Shown here piece by piece: positions 39,025 through 47,341 of a stretch of DNA of 64,000 nt (the stretch's first letter is position 1; each line of letters begins with the position of its first letter). Made by a program: the position numbers and the translations under genes. The notes below the pieces were generated by a model, which made no database searches, was not told the origin of the DNA, and saw only the letters and a list, made by a program, of their open reading frames with translations. Origin of the DNA: Sphingopyxis panaciterrulae (GTDB lineage: Bacteria; Pseudomonadota; Alphaproteobacteria; Sphingomonadales; Sphingomonadaceae); assembly GCF_014199295.1 (NCBI RefSeq), contig NZ_JACIJH010000014.1:45493-109492 (forward strand), given 5' to 3'.

Positions 39025-39042
39025 TCCGGGCGTCGAATGAAT

Positions 39043-39125
39043 CGTCATTGCGAGCGGCGAAGCCGCGTGGCAATCCAGAGGCCCCGTAAACCGTCCTGGA
39101 TTGCTTCGCTTCGCTCGCAATGACG
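39043..39125. repeat. Inverted repeat, GTCATTGCGAGCG family
   Basis: CGTCATTGCGAGCGGCGAAG at the left and a right arm TTCGCTCGCAATGACG, with an inner GCAATCCAG/CTGGATTGC stem. Located between the CoxE-like gene and amj on the same strand. Confidence 0.85.
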
Positions 39126-39158
39126 CGGAATCCGGGTTCCTCACAATAGGCCCGGACG

Positions 39159-39965
39159 ATGTTCGACCTCCCCCTCGTCACCATCCTTCTTCTCACCGGC
39201 TTCATCAACCTGATCGGCGCCCTCGCCTACGCCGCGCGGATCGCGGGGGTGCGGACGCGGCGGATCGCCATGTCGTTCGCGCTGTTCAACATCCTCGTCC
39301 TCTTCTCGCGCACCTCGAACAGCTTTCTTGGCCCCTTCCTCGCCAAAAGGATCGAGACGCGGATTCACGACGGCAGCGGCGCATCGCTGTTCGTCGACAT
39401 GCAGTTCGTCCTCGCCGCGGCGAGCGTCGCGACGCTGGTCGGCATCCTGCTCGTCCCGACCGGGCAGCGCATGTTCGCGGCGGCGATCGGCTGGTATCAG
39501 GACAATCGCTCGACGACGAAGCTCGCGCTGAAGGCCGCCAGCCCGAGCGGGCTGCGCACGCTGCGCCGGTCGCTGCGCCTGCCCAGCCTCGGGCATTTGC
39601 GCGGCTGGCACATGCCGCAAGGGATCGGCTGGGGGGTGCTGATCGCCAATTGCCTGGCGCAATCGCTGCTCGCCGTCGGGGTCGTCGCGTCGCTCTATGC
39701 CGGCTATCTCGCCCCCGAATATCGCGTCACCGCCTCGCAATTGTCCGCCCTCATCAATGGCTTCGCGACCATCCTGCTCTTCGCCTTCATCGACCCGCAG
39801 CTTTCGGTGATGACCGACGACGCGGTCGAGGGGCAGGTCGGCGAGGCCGATTTCCGCCGCGCGATCGCCCTTATCTCGCTGAGCCGCCTCGCAGGAACCA
39901 TCCTGGCGCAGGCGCTGCTGCTTCCCGCCGCGTCGCTGATCGCGCTGGTCGCCGTCCATGTCTGA
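39159..39965 (+). CDS. amj: Lipid II flippase Amj-family membrane protein
   Basis: 268 residues with about six membrane helices. Family signature near the N-terminus: FINLIGALAYAARIAGVRTR, RIAMSFALFNILVLFSRTSN and FLGPFLAKRIETRIHD. Amj (formerly DUF2837) was characterised in Bacillus as an alternate flippase that moves the peptidoglycan precursor lipid II when MurJ is absent. It overlaps the DUF817 gene by 8 bp, so they are co-translated. Whether it is the main or the backup flippase here cannot be told. Confidence 0.88.
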   Translation: MFDLPLVTILLLTGFINLIGALAYAARIAGVRTRRIAMSFALFNILVLFSRTSNSFLGPFLAKRIETRIHDGSGASLFVDMQFVLAAASVATLVGILLVPTGQRMFAAAIGWYQDNRSTTKLALKAASPSGLRTLRRSLRLPSLGHLRGWHMPQGIGWGVLIANCLAQSLLAVGVVASLYAGYLAPEYRVTASQLSALINGFATILLFAFIDPQLSVMTDDAVEGQVGEADFRRAIALISLSRLAGTILAQALLLPAASLIALVAVHV

Positions 39966-40815
39966 GCCGCGCCGCGCCCATTCGCGCTTCTACCGGGTCC
40001 GCACGCGGCTCGAGGCGATGGCGGTCGAGCCGGGACCGCGCGGCTGGTTCCTCGAATTCCTCGTTTTCGGCTTCAAGCAGGGCTGGGCCTGCCTGTTCGG
40101 CGCGCTGATGCTGGCGCTGCTGCTCGCGACACATTTCCTGTGGCCCGAGGACGCGCCAATTCACCGCTATGACGCGCTGACCATGGGTGCGGTGCTGATC
40201 CAGCTTTCGATGCTCCTCTTCCGGCTGGAAACGCCGAAAGAGGCCGTCGTCATCCTGATCTTCCACATCGTCGGCACGGTGATGGAACTGTTCAAGACCG
40301 CCGCAGGATCGTGGCAATATCCCGAGGCGAGCCTGCTGCATATCGGCGCGGTGCCGCTCTTTTCGGGCTTCATGTATGCCGCGGTCGGCAGCTATATCGC
40401 GCGCGTCTGGCGCATCTTCGATTTCCGCTACACCCGTTATCCGCCCGCCTGGGCGACCTGGGCGCTCGCGACGGCGATCTATGTCAATTTCTTTGCGCAC
40501 CACTGGCTGCCCGACATTCGCTGGCTGCTCTTCGCGGCAACCGCGCTACTGTTCTGGCGCTGTCAGGTATGGTTTCGCCCGCTGCATGTCCACCGCCGCA
40601 TGCCGCTGCTCGTCGGCTGGGGCCTCGTCGCGCTGTTCATCTGGTTCGCCGAGAATATCGGCACCTTCGCCCGCGCGTGGCGCTATCCGAACCAGGAAGC
40701 CGGCTGGCAGATGGTCGGAATCGAAAAGCTGGGAAGCTGGTATCTGCTGATGATCATCAGCTTCGTGCTGGTCAGCCTGGTGCAGCGGCCGCGGGGGCTG
40801 GATACACCCCCATGA
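39958..40815 (+). CDS. DUF817 family integral membrane protein (YoaT-like)
   Basis: 285 residues, seven or eight hydrophobic helices. Recognisable DUF817 segments are EFLVFGFKQGWACLFGALML, FRLETPKEAVVILIFHIVGT, VMELFKTAAGSWQYPEASLL, GAVPLFSGFMYAAVGSYIAR and WFAENIGTFARAWRYPNQEA. The family has no established function. It starts 8 bp inside the end of amj and converges on the M24 peptidase gene. Confidence 0.9.
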   Translation: MSEPRRAHSRFYRVRTRLEAMAVEPGPRGWFLEFLVFGFKQGWACLFGALMLALLLATHFLWPEDAPIHRYDALTMGAVLIQLSMLLFRLETPKEAVVILIFHIVGTVMELFKTAAGSWQYPEASLLHIGAVPLFSGFMYAAVGSYIARVWRIFDFRYTRYPPAWATWALATAIYVNFFAHHWLPDIRWLLFAATALLFWRCQVWFRPLHVHRRMPLLVGWGLVALFIWFAENIGTFARAWRYPNQEAGWQMVGIEKLGSWYLLMIISFVLVSLVQRPRGLDTPP

Positions 40816-40837
40816 TCCGTTCGGGGTCGGGTTCAAC

Positions 40838-42085
40838 CTATCCTATGGGATCGTCGAGCGACAGCGGCGGCTTGCTGAACCACAGCGGGCCGCTTTCGGT
40901 CATGTGGAAGCAATCCTCTATGCGGATGCCGAATTCGCCGGGGATGTAGATGCCGGGTTCGTTCGAGAAGCACATGCCGGGGGCGAGCCGCGTCGCCTCT
41001 CCGCGCACCAGGTTGACCGGCTCGTGCCCGTCAAGCCCGATGCCGTGGCCGGTGCGGTGCGAGGTGCCGGGAAGCTTGTAGCCGGGGCCATAGCCGAGCC
41101 CTTCGTAATAGGCGCGCACCGCGTCGTCGACCTGCCCCGCGGGGGTGCCGACCTTCGCCGCCTCGAAAGCGACGAGCTGACCCTGCCGCATCTGTTCCCA
41201 CACCTGCCGCTGGCGCGCGGTCGCGGTACCGTGGACCCAGCTTCGCGACACGTCGGACTGATAGCCATGGACGTTACAGCCGCAATCCATCAGCACCACC
41301 TCGCCCGGCCGCACGATCTGCGGCTGACCGCTGCCGTGCGGATAGGCGCTCGCCTCGCCGAGCAGGACCAGCGCGAATTCGGGCGACCCGCCGAGCGCCT
41401 TCGTCGCGCCGTTCATGAGCGCCCCGACATCGGCACGCGTCATCCCCGCCTCGACCCGCGGCGCGGTGTAGCGATAGGCGGCCATGGTGATGTCGGTGGC
41501 CAACTGCATCAGCGCGATCTCGGCCGCCGATTTCACCATCCGGCATCCGCGCACGACCGGCGCGCCATTGACTATGGTGACGCCCGGCATCGCCTTTTCG
41601 AGTCCATCGACCGCAAAGTATCGCACCGTTTCCTCGACGCCGACGCGTCCCCTGGCCAGCCCGCGTTTGCCAAGCCACGCCGCGACCGCCGCGAGCGGAT
41701 TCTCATCCTCGTTCCAGGTCAGCACCTCTGCCTCCACGCCCAGGCTTTCACGCACCGACGGTTCCTCGAAAAAGGGGGTGACGATCGCCACCTCGCCCTC
41801 GCGCGTGAGCACCGCGGCGGTCAGCCGCTCGCTCCGTCCCCAGCGGACGCCGGTGAAATAGATGAGGCTGGCACCGGGCTCGATCAGCAGCGCGTCCATG
41901 TCGTTGGCACGCAGTAATTCGGTCGCCTTGGCCAGCCGCGCCTGGCGTTCCGCGGCGCCGATCGGCTGTGCATCCTTCGCCATGTTGGCGAGACCCGCAA
42001 AATCCTCCGCCGCCCAGCTTGCCGCGGGCAGGCCGACCGCCAGCCCGCCGAGCGCCGCCGCGCCCATGAATTGCCGTCGATGCAT
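40838..42085 (-). CDS. M24 family metallopeptidase (Xaa-Pro aminopeptidase-like), exported
   Basis: 415 residues. A Tat-type signal (MHRRQFMGAAALGGLAVGLP) directs it to the periplasm. The creatinase N-like domain contains LIEPGASLIYFTGVRWGRSE. The pita-bread metal site shows VLMDCGCNVHGYQSDVSRSW (two Asp ligands), TSHRTGHGIGLDGHE (His), FSNEPGIYIPGEFG (Glu) and GIRIEDCFH (Glu). It should cleave the bond before proline in peptides. The GTG at 42097 is an alternative start. A repeat lies just upstream, separating it from the NamZ-like gene on the same strand. Confidence 0.9.
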   Translation of the reverse strand: MHRRQFMGAAALGGLAVGLPAASWAAEDFAGLANMAKDAQPIGAAERQARLAKATELLRANDMDALLIEPGASLIYFTGVRWGRSERLTAAVLTREGEVAIVTPFFEEPSVRESLGVEAEVLTWNEDENPLAAVAAWLGKRGLARGRVGVEETVRYFAVDGLEKAMPGVTIVNGAPVVRGCRMVKSAAEIALMQLATDITMAAYRYTAPRVEAGMTRADVGALMNGATKALGGSPEFALVLLGEASAYPHGSGQPQIVRPGEVVLMDCGCNVHGYQSDVSRSWVHGTATARQRQVWEQMRQGQLVAFEAAKVGTPAGQVDDAVRAYYEGLGYGPGYKLPGTSHRTGHGIGLDGHEPVNLVRGEATRLAPGMCFSNEPGIYIPGEFGIRIEDCFHMTESGPLWFSKPPLSLDDPIG

Positions 42086-42106
42086 GGTCTCAACCACCCC
42101 TTTTTC

Positions 42107-42192
42107 CCATTTGCCCTGAGCTTGTCGAAGGGCCGTTTTTCCTGCTCCGTCCGAAGAAAAGGACAGCCCATCGACAAGCTCGGGGCAAATGG
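42107..42192. repeat. CTTGTCGAAGGG/CGACAAGCTC inverted repeat
   Basis: CCATTTGCCCTGAGCTTGTC then GAAGGG at the left, and CCCATCGACAAGCTCGGGGC then AAATGG at the right, forming a 26-bp near-perfect inverted repeat with 34 bp between. The GTTCG ends are replaced by ATTTG/CAAAT in both arms, a compensatory change that keeps the stem. Confidence 0.85.
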
Positions 42193-42208
42193 AGGAGGAA
42201 GATAATGT

Positions 42209-43417
42209 TCAATATAATAGCAATTCTGCAATCTCTTCGCGCCAGCCCGCCTCGTCGGGCACCGCGAGCGCATCGAGATCGCCCGGCTTTGCGCCCGCAT
42301 CGTCGACCCATTCGCGCAGCAGCGGCGAGCCGTTGATCACGTCGATCGCGAGCACATCGTCGGTGTATTCATATTTGAAGTCGGTGCCACGCCAGATCGG
42401 ATAGTCGGGATAAAGGCTGCGGATCGCCTTGAAGCCCAGCGCCTGCACGCGCCACGGGCGAAAGGCGGCGGGGTCGTACCATGGTCCTTCGGCATGAATA
42501 TGGACGCCGCTGTTGAGCGCGCCGACATGCTTGTGGAAGGTCGGCTGAAACCAGATGTCGCGCAGCTTGCAGCCGCCGAGCCATTCGGGCGCGAGGCGGT
42601 GCATTTCGGCAATGACCGCGCGCGCGTCGATGTCGGGCGCGCCGAACAGTTCGAGCGGGCGCGTCGTTCCCCTGCCCTCGCTCAGCGTCGCGCCCTCGAC
42701 CATCACCGTCCCGGCATAGGCGCGCGCCATATTGACGTTGGCGGCGTTGGGGCTGGGGTTGATCCATAGGCGTTCGGGCGGCCAGCCGAAGCCCGGCGCG
42801 GCGTCGGGCTCCCACCCCGCCATTTCGATCACGCGATACTCGACGTTCAGCCCGAAATGGCGGATGAACCAATGTCCCATCTCGCCCATCGTCAGCCCGT
42901 GGCGCATCATCATCGGCCCGGCGCCCACGAAGCTCTCCCAGCCCGCGCGTAGCCGCGTGCCCTCGACCGGGCGGCCGGCGGGGTTGGGCCGGTCGAGCAC
43001 CCACACCGCCTTGCCGTGCTGCGCCGCGGCCTCGAGCATGTAGAGCAGGGTCGTGACATAAGTGTAGATGCGGCAGCCGAGGTCCTGAAGGTCGACCAGC
43101 ATCACGTCGAACATGTGCATCGATTGACCGGTCGGCCGGCGGACCTCGCCATAGAGGCTGAACACCGGCATGCCATAAGTCGGATCGGTGAAGTCGGGCG
43201 ACTCCATCATATTGTCCTGAAGGTCGCCGCGCACGCCGTGCTGCGGCCCGAAGACCGCGGTGACGTTCACCCCCGCCGCGACCAGCGCGTCGAGGCTGTG
43301 GGTCAGGTCCGCGGTGACCGACGCCGGGTGCGCGAGCAATGCAACGCGCCGCCCCTCCAGCGGCTTGCGCAGATCGGGCTCGGCGAGCAGGCGGTCGATG
43401 CCGAAGGACAGGGTCAT
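42209..43417 (-). CDS. DUF1343 family exo-beta-N-acetylmuramidase (NamZ-like)
   Basis: 402 residues. Clear DUF1343 signatures: GIDRLLAEPDLRKPLEGRRV, ALLAHPASVTADLTHSLDAL, FGPQHGVRGDLQDNMMES, VDLQDLGCRIYTYVTTLLYM and VWVLDRPNPAGRPVEGTRL. NamZ of Bacillus removes N-acetylmuramic acid from the non-reducing end of peptidoglycan fragments (CAZy GH171). No signal peptide is seen, so it may act in cytoplasmic wall recycling, or export may be by other means. The start overlaps the stop of the upstream GIY-YIG/DOMON gene (ATGA). Confidence 0.88.
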   Translation of the reverse strand: MTLSFGIDRLLAEPDLRKPLEGRRVALLAHPASVTADLTHSLDALVAAGVNVTAVFGPQHGVRGDLQDNMMESPDFTDPTYGMPVFSLYGEVRRPTGQSMHMFDVMLVDLQDLGCRIYTYVTTLLYMLEAAAQHGKAVWVLDRPNPAGRPVEGTRLRAGWESFVGAGPMMMRHGLTMGEMGHWFIRHFGLNVEYRVIEMAGWEPDAAPGFGWPPERLWINPSPNAANVNMARAYAGTVMVEGATLSEGRGTTRPLELFGAPDIDARAVIAEMHRLAPEWLGGCKLRDIWFQPTFHKHVGALNSGVHIHAEGPWYDPAAFRPWRVQALGFKAIRSLYPDYPIWRGTDFKYEYTDDVLAIDVINGSPLLREWVDDAGAKPGDLDALAVPDEAGWREEIAELLLY

Positions 43418-44298
43418 GCGCCGTCCGGTGCCCCAAGCGCCAGCGCAAAGCAATCGGGATGATGGAAATCGGGCTTGCCGGGCGGGTGGCGGAGTGCCCA
43501 ATAGGATTTGGTGCCGTCGGTTTCTTCGATGACGGCGGAGAGGGCGACTCGGACAGGGCCAGCCGCTTCGAGATAGATCGTCGGCGCGATCACAAATCCC
43601 CCATTTCGTTCGGGCATCCCGATGCGGGGGGCCGGTATCACCGTCAGGGCGGCCGCCCGTCGATATTGATCGAATGCGTAGGTCGCCCACCGTCGAGCGG
43701 GGTCGAAATTGAACTCTATATAGGCGCTGCCGCCTTCGGGTTTTACGAAAGCCTCGAAACATGTCCGCTCCCAAAGCCGGTCCGCCTGGGCGGGCGGGAG
43801 GGGCGCCGGGAGATGGAGCCTTCCGAGATCGCCGGTCAGCTTATAGCTGAGCGCGAGGGCACGGCCTTCCCTGCGGATATCGATGCTTATGCCCTGAACC
43901 GCGGACGAAGGCGTTTGGGGATGGCAGGACAAGGGCAGCCCTTCGACAAGCTCAGGGCGAACGGGTGTGGGGGGGACCGGCATTTCTCTCTCCGTTCGTC
44001 CTGAGCTTGTCGAAGGACCGTTCTTGCCTTTTGCCAAGACCGAAATCCTATTCCAGTCGCCGCGGATCAGCGCCATTTTCTTCGCCCGGCTCCAGCCCTT
44101 GATGCGGCGTTCGGCTTCCAGCGCTTCGATGCGGGTCGGGAATTCCTGACTCCAGACGAGGGCTACAGGCAGTCTGTCCGCGGTGAATCCCGGAAATTCC
44201 CCCGATTCATGCTGCGCCATACGATGCGTCAGATTGTCGGTGTGCCCGGTATAATAGGCCCCGCCCCTACAGTGCAGCATATAGGCCCAGAAGCTCAT
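43414..44298 (-). CDS. GIY-YIG nuclease-domain protein fused to a DOMON-like domain through a repeat element
   Basis: One open frame of 294 residues. Residues 1-90 are a GIY-YIG domain of the UPF0213 type ([40 protein letters not shown]). Residues about 91-125 are translated repeat ([10 protein letters not shown] and [10 protein letters not shown]). Residues about 126-294 are a DOMON-like domain of sphingomonad type ([40 protein letters not shown] and [11 protein letters not shown]). Both are usually separate proteins, so the repeat seems to have joined two genes. Translation of the second part alone could start at the in-frame ATG at 43983. The end overlaps the NamZ-like gene. Confidence 0.82.
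   Translation of the reverse strand: MSFWAYMLHCRGGAYYTGHTDNLTHRMAQHESGEFPGFTADRLPVALVWSQEFPTRIEALEAERRIKGWSRAKKMALIRGDWNRISVLAKGKNGPSTSSGRTEREMPVPPTPVRPELVEGLPLSCHPQTPSSAVQGISIDIRREGRALALSYKLTGDLGRLHLPAPLPPAQADRLWERTCFEAFVKPEGGSAYIEFNFDPARRWATYAFDQYRRAAALTVIPAPRIGMPERNGGFVIAPTIYLEAAGPVRVALSAVIEETDGTKSYWALRHPPGKPDFHHPDCFALALGAPDGA
43936..44020. repeat. CTTCGACAAGCTCAGG inverted repeat inside the GIY-YIG/DOMON frame
   Basis: Arms CCCTTCGACAAGCTCAGGGC with GAACGG (43939-43964) and CCGTTCGTCCTGAGCTTGTC with GAAGG (43992-44016), 27 bp apart. In the minus-strand reading frame used by the gene they contain no stop codon, so the frame runs through. Confidence 0.88.
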
Positions 44299-44322
44299 GC
44301 AAGAGGTTTAGAAGGAAGCACG

Positions 44323-44371
44323 GCCCTTCGACAAGCTCGGAGCCTGCCCCGCGAAAGCAGGGGGCGAACGG
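44323..44371. repeat. CTTCGACAAGCTCGG-family repeat upstream of tyrS
   Basis: CCCTTCGACAAGCTCGGAGC followed by CTGCCCCGCGAAAGCAGGGG and GCGAACGG, a single arm with an inner hairpin like the copy at 33638. It lies in the divergent promoter region between the GIY-YIG gene and tyrS, ending about 40 bp before the tyrS start. Confidence 0.8.
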
Positions 44372-44412
44372 TGTTGGGTTTGCGCCCTTCGCGTGCTAAG
44401 CGCCCGCGCGCC

Positions 44413-45639
44413 ATGACCCATTACAAATCCGACCTGCTGCGCCTGCTCGACGAGCGGGGCTATATCCACCAGACGACCGACGCGGAAGGGCTCGATGCGC
44501 TCGCGGCGAAGCAGGTCGTGCCCGGCTATATCGGCTTCGACGCGACCGCGCCCAGCCTGCATGTCGGCAGCCTGGTCCAGATCATGCTGCTCCGCCGGCT
44601 CCAGCAGGCGGGGCACAAGCCGGTCGTGCTGATGGGCGGCGGGACGACGCGGATCGGCGACCCGACGGGGCGCGACGAGAGCCGCAGGATGCTGGACGAC
44701 GCGACGATCGAGGCGAATATCGCGTCGATCCGCACCATCTTCGAACCCTTCCTGACCTTTGGCGACGGGCCGGCCGACGCGGTGATGGTCAACAATCACG
44801 ACTGGCTCGGCCAGCTCGGCTACATCGAATTGCTGCAGGAAGTGGGCACGCATTTCACGATCAACCGGATGCTGACCTTCGATTCGGTCAAGCTGCGGCT
44901 CGACCGCGAACAGCCGATGACCTTCCTCGAATTCAACTACATGATCCTTCAGGGTTATGATTTCCGCCATCTGTCGAAGGCGATGGGGGTGCGGTTGCAG
45001 ATGGGCGGGTCGGACCAGTGGGGCAATATCGTCAACGGCGTCGAGCTGGGGCGCCGGATGGACGGCGCCGAGCTTTACGGCGTCACGACGCCGCTGCTGA
45101 CCACCGCGGCGGGCGCCAAGATGGGCAAGACCGCCGCCGGCGCGGTGTGGCTGAACGCCGATCAACTGTCCCATTTTGACTATTGGCAATATTGGCGCAA
45201 CAGCGACGACCGCGACGTCGGGCGGTTCCTGCGGCTGTTCACCGACCTGCCTCTCGACGAGATCGCGCGGCTGGAAACGCTCGAAGGCGCGGAGATCAAC
45301 GAGGCGAAGAAGATCCTCGCGAACGAGGCGACGGCGATGTGCCGCGGCGCCGAAGCGGCGCGCACGGCCGCCGAGACCGCCGCGCAAACCTTTGAAAAAG
45401 GGCATATCGGCGGCGACCTGCCGCAGATCGCGGCGCCGGCGGAGGGGCTTCGCATCCTCGACGCGCTGCGCGAACTCGGCTTCGCGGGCTCGAACAAGGA
45501 GGCGCGGCGCAAGCTCGACGAGGGCGCGGTGAAGGTCGACGGCGTCGTGATCCGCGACCCGCACCACCTGATCCAGCCCGCCGCCGAGCCGGTTCCGGTG
45601 AGCCTGGGCGCCAAGCGCCACGGCCTCGTCATCCGATGA
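44413..45639 (+). CDS. tyrS: Tyrosyl-tRNA synthetase
   Basis: 408 residues, class I synthetase of the bacterial TyrS type. The HIGH-like motif is in [19 protein letters not shown]. Tyrosine-binding segments GFDATAP and [17 protein letters not shown] with [10 protein letters not shown] are present, and the KMSKS loop is [11 protein letters not shown]-terminal S4 RNA-binding domain includes [20 protein letters not shown]. It charges tRNA-Tyr. Divergent from the GIY-YIG gene. Confidence 0.97.
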   Translation: MTHYKSDLLRLLDERGYIHQTTDAEGLDALAAKQVVPGYIGFDATAPSLHVGSLVQIMLLRRLQQAGHKPVVLMGGGTTRIGDPTGRDESRRMLDDATIEANIASIRTIFEPFLTFGDGPADAVMVNNHDWLGQLGYIELLQEVGTHFTINRMLTFDSVKLRLDREQPMTFLEFNYMILQGYDFRHLSKAMGVRLQMGGSDQWGNIVNGVELGRRMDGAELYGVTTPLLTTAAGAKMGKTAAGAVWLNADQLSHFDYWQYWRNSDDRDVGRFLRLFTDLPLDEIARLETLEGAEINEAKKILANEATAMCRGAEAARTAAETAAQTFEKGHIGGDLPQIAAPAEGLRILDALRELGFAGSNKEARRKLDEGAVKVDGVVIRDPHHLIQPAAEPVPVSLGAKRHGLVIR

Positions 45640-45702
45640 GCGTTTACCGATAATTGAGGAATCGAGTCGATTCTGACCGGCCAGACCAGCAAGGCCAGGA
45701 CA

Positions 45703-46044
45703 ATGCGCAAGATCGATACGAACAAGGCCAATTATGTCGGCCTCGACCAGCGGCTCTCGCCTCGCAGCGACGTATATTGCCGCCTTCCCTTCGTGCTGCC
45801 CGACGGGCGGCAGGAAATGTGCACCTGCGTCAACATCAGCGCCGACGGCCTGCTGATGCGCTACGAGCGCGGGCTCGAACCCGGCGATCTCGTCATCTTT
45901 CGCATGCCGATCGTCGGCCGGATCACCGCCAAGGTCATCTGGTCGCTGGGCGGCAAGACCGGCGTCCAGTTCGACCGGATGATCGGGGTCGAGGATTATC
46001 TGCCGATGATCCGCGCCATGGGCGCGCGCGGCGACCTCAACTAG
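45703..46044 (+). CDS. PilZ domain protein
   Basis: 113 residues, nearly all PilZ. The c-di-GMP switch region is seen as RLSPRSDVYCRLPF, weaker than RxxxR. NISADGLLMRYERGLEPGDL matches the (D/N)xSxxG motif, followed by a VIWSLGGKTGVQFDRMI strand. It probably binds c-di-GMP and acts as an adaptor. The weak arginine motif makes binding uncertain. It is 63 bp downstream of tyrS; a link to the EAL gene at 55945 is only conceptual. Confidence 0.85.
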   Translation: MRKIDTNKANYVGLDQRLSPRSDVYCRLPFVLPDGRQEMCTCVNISADGLLMRYERGLEPGDLVIFRMPIVGRITAKVIWSLGGKTGVQFDRMIGVEDYLPMIRAMGARGDLN

Positions 46045-46072
46045 GACCGAAGCACGGCGCACGCCTGCGCCG

Positions 46073-47251
46073 TCACGCCGCCATCCGCAATATCGCCAGC
46101 ACGTCGCCTTCGTCGCGGATCGGCCGCGGGTTGGTGCGCAGCCAGAGGTCGTGCATCGCATAGGTCGCCACCTGCCCGAACTGCGCCTCGTCCACCCCGA
46201 CTTCCGCGAGCGTGCGCGGCATGCCGAGACCGCGCACGAAAGCGTCGAGCGCCGCCGCGGCCGTCGCCTGCCCGTTCCCCAGACATTGCAGTATCCGCCC
46301 CTGCCGGCGCGCGTCATGCTCCGCGTTCCAGGCGAGCACCGTGGGTGAGAGGATGCACGAGGTATAGCCGTGCGGGACGCCGCAGGTGCCGCCGAGCACA
46401 TGGCCGATCGCGTGGCTTGCCCCCATCGGCACCCCGGCGAGCACCGGCATCATCGCCTGCCACGCGCCGATCTGGCATTTGAGGCGCCCTTCGAGGTCGC
46501 GCGGATCGGCCTTGACCCGCGCCAGCCCCTCGACAAGCAGTCGCAGCGCGCTGTCGGCGAGGCCGTCGGCATAATCGTTCGAGCGGTACGACGCGAGCGT
46601 CTCCACGCAATGATCGACCGCGCGCACGCCGGTCGAGAGCCACACCCATTCGGGAGTGTGGACAGCGAGCGCCGGATCGAGGACGATCGCGACCGGAACC
46701 ATCGCCGGATGGCCATAGCCCTGCTTGTGTTGCGCCCGCTCGTCGGTGGCGCCCGAGCGCGGGTTGAACTCGCCGCCCGACAGCGTCGTCGGCACGCAGA
46801 CGACGCGGATATCGGGGCCTTCGGTCAGCGGATTGACCGCCTGCCCGTCGGCATCGACGCGCGTGCGCAGCGGCTCGAAATCCTCGACGCGGCGTATGTC
46901 GTGCTTGAGCGCGAGCGCGGCGATCTTGGTCGCGTCGATGACCGATCCGCCGCCGATCGAGACGATCAGGTCCGCGTCGACCGCCCGCGCCGCCTCGACC
47001 GCGCGGAGCACGTCCGAGCGGGGGGCGTGCGGCGCGATGCCGTGAAAGGTGCCGGCATGACGGCCGCCGAGCGCAGCCTCTATCCCCACGATCGCGTCGG
47101 TGCGCGTGCACAGCGAGGTCGAGGCGATCAGCAGCACCCGCCGCGCGCCCATCGCCTCCGCCTGCTCGCGAAGCACCTCCCCCGCCGGCCGGCCGAAGAC
47201 GACGCGCCTGGTTTCGGTGAAGGTCACTTCGCCCGATGACAGGTCCTGCAT
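46073..47251 (-). CDS. Iron-containing alcohol dehydrogenase family protein
   Basis: 392 residues, group III metal-dependent dehydrogenase. The nucleotide-binding loop is SIGGGSVIDATKIAALALKH. VPTTLSGGEFNPRSGATDER and the metal-ligand histidines in VRAVDHCVETLASYRSNDYA and MGASHAIGHVLGGTCGVPHG are present. The TLSGGEF and VPHGYTS forms resemble maleylacetate-reductase-like members more than ethanol dehydrogenases. The substrate is not determinable from context, as the flanking genes are unrelated (PilZ and recG). Confidence 0.87.
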   Translation of the reverse strand: MQDLSSGEVTFTETRRVVFGRPAGEVLREQAEAMGARRVLLIASTSLCTRTDAIVGIEAALGGRHAGTFHGIAPHAPRSDVLRAVEAARAVDADLIVSIGGGSVIDATKIAALALKHDIRRVEDFEPLRTRVDADGQAVNPLTEGPDIRVVCVPTTLSGGEFNPRSGATDERAQHKQGYGHPAMVPVAIVLDPALAVHTPEWVWLSTGVRAVDHCVETLASYRSNDYADGLADSALRLLVEGLARVKADPRDLEGRLKCQIGAWQAMMPVLAGVPMGASHAIGHVLGGTCGVPHGYTSCILSPTVLAWNAEHDARRQGRILQCLGNGQATAAAALDAFVRGLGMPRTLAEVGVDEAQFGQVATYAMHDLWLRTNPRPIRDEGDVLAILRMAA

Positions 47252-47307
47252 GGTGGCTTCTCCATCTTCCCAAAAAGGTTAGAATACAAAGTATTCTCGG
47301 GATGGGA

Positions 47308-47341
47308 AGCCACCCCCTCCCGCAAGCGAGCGGGGAGTCCT
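47308..47341. repeat. Degenerate CCCTCCC-type arm next to the recG stop
   Basis: CCCCCTCCCGCAAGCGAGCG then GGGAGTCC. A decayed copy of the DUF559-associated arm, located between the iron alcohol dehydrogenase gene and the recG 3' end. Confidence 0.5.
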
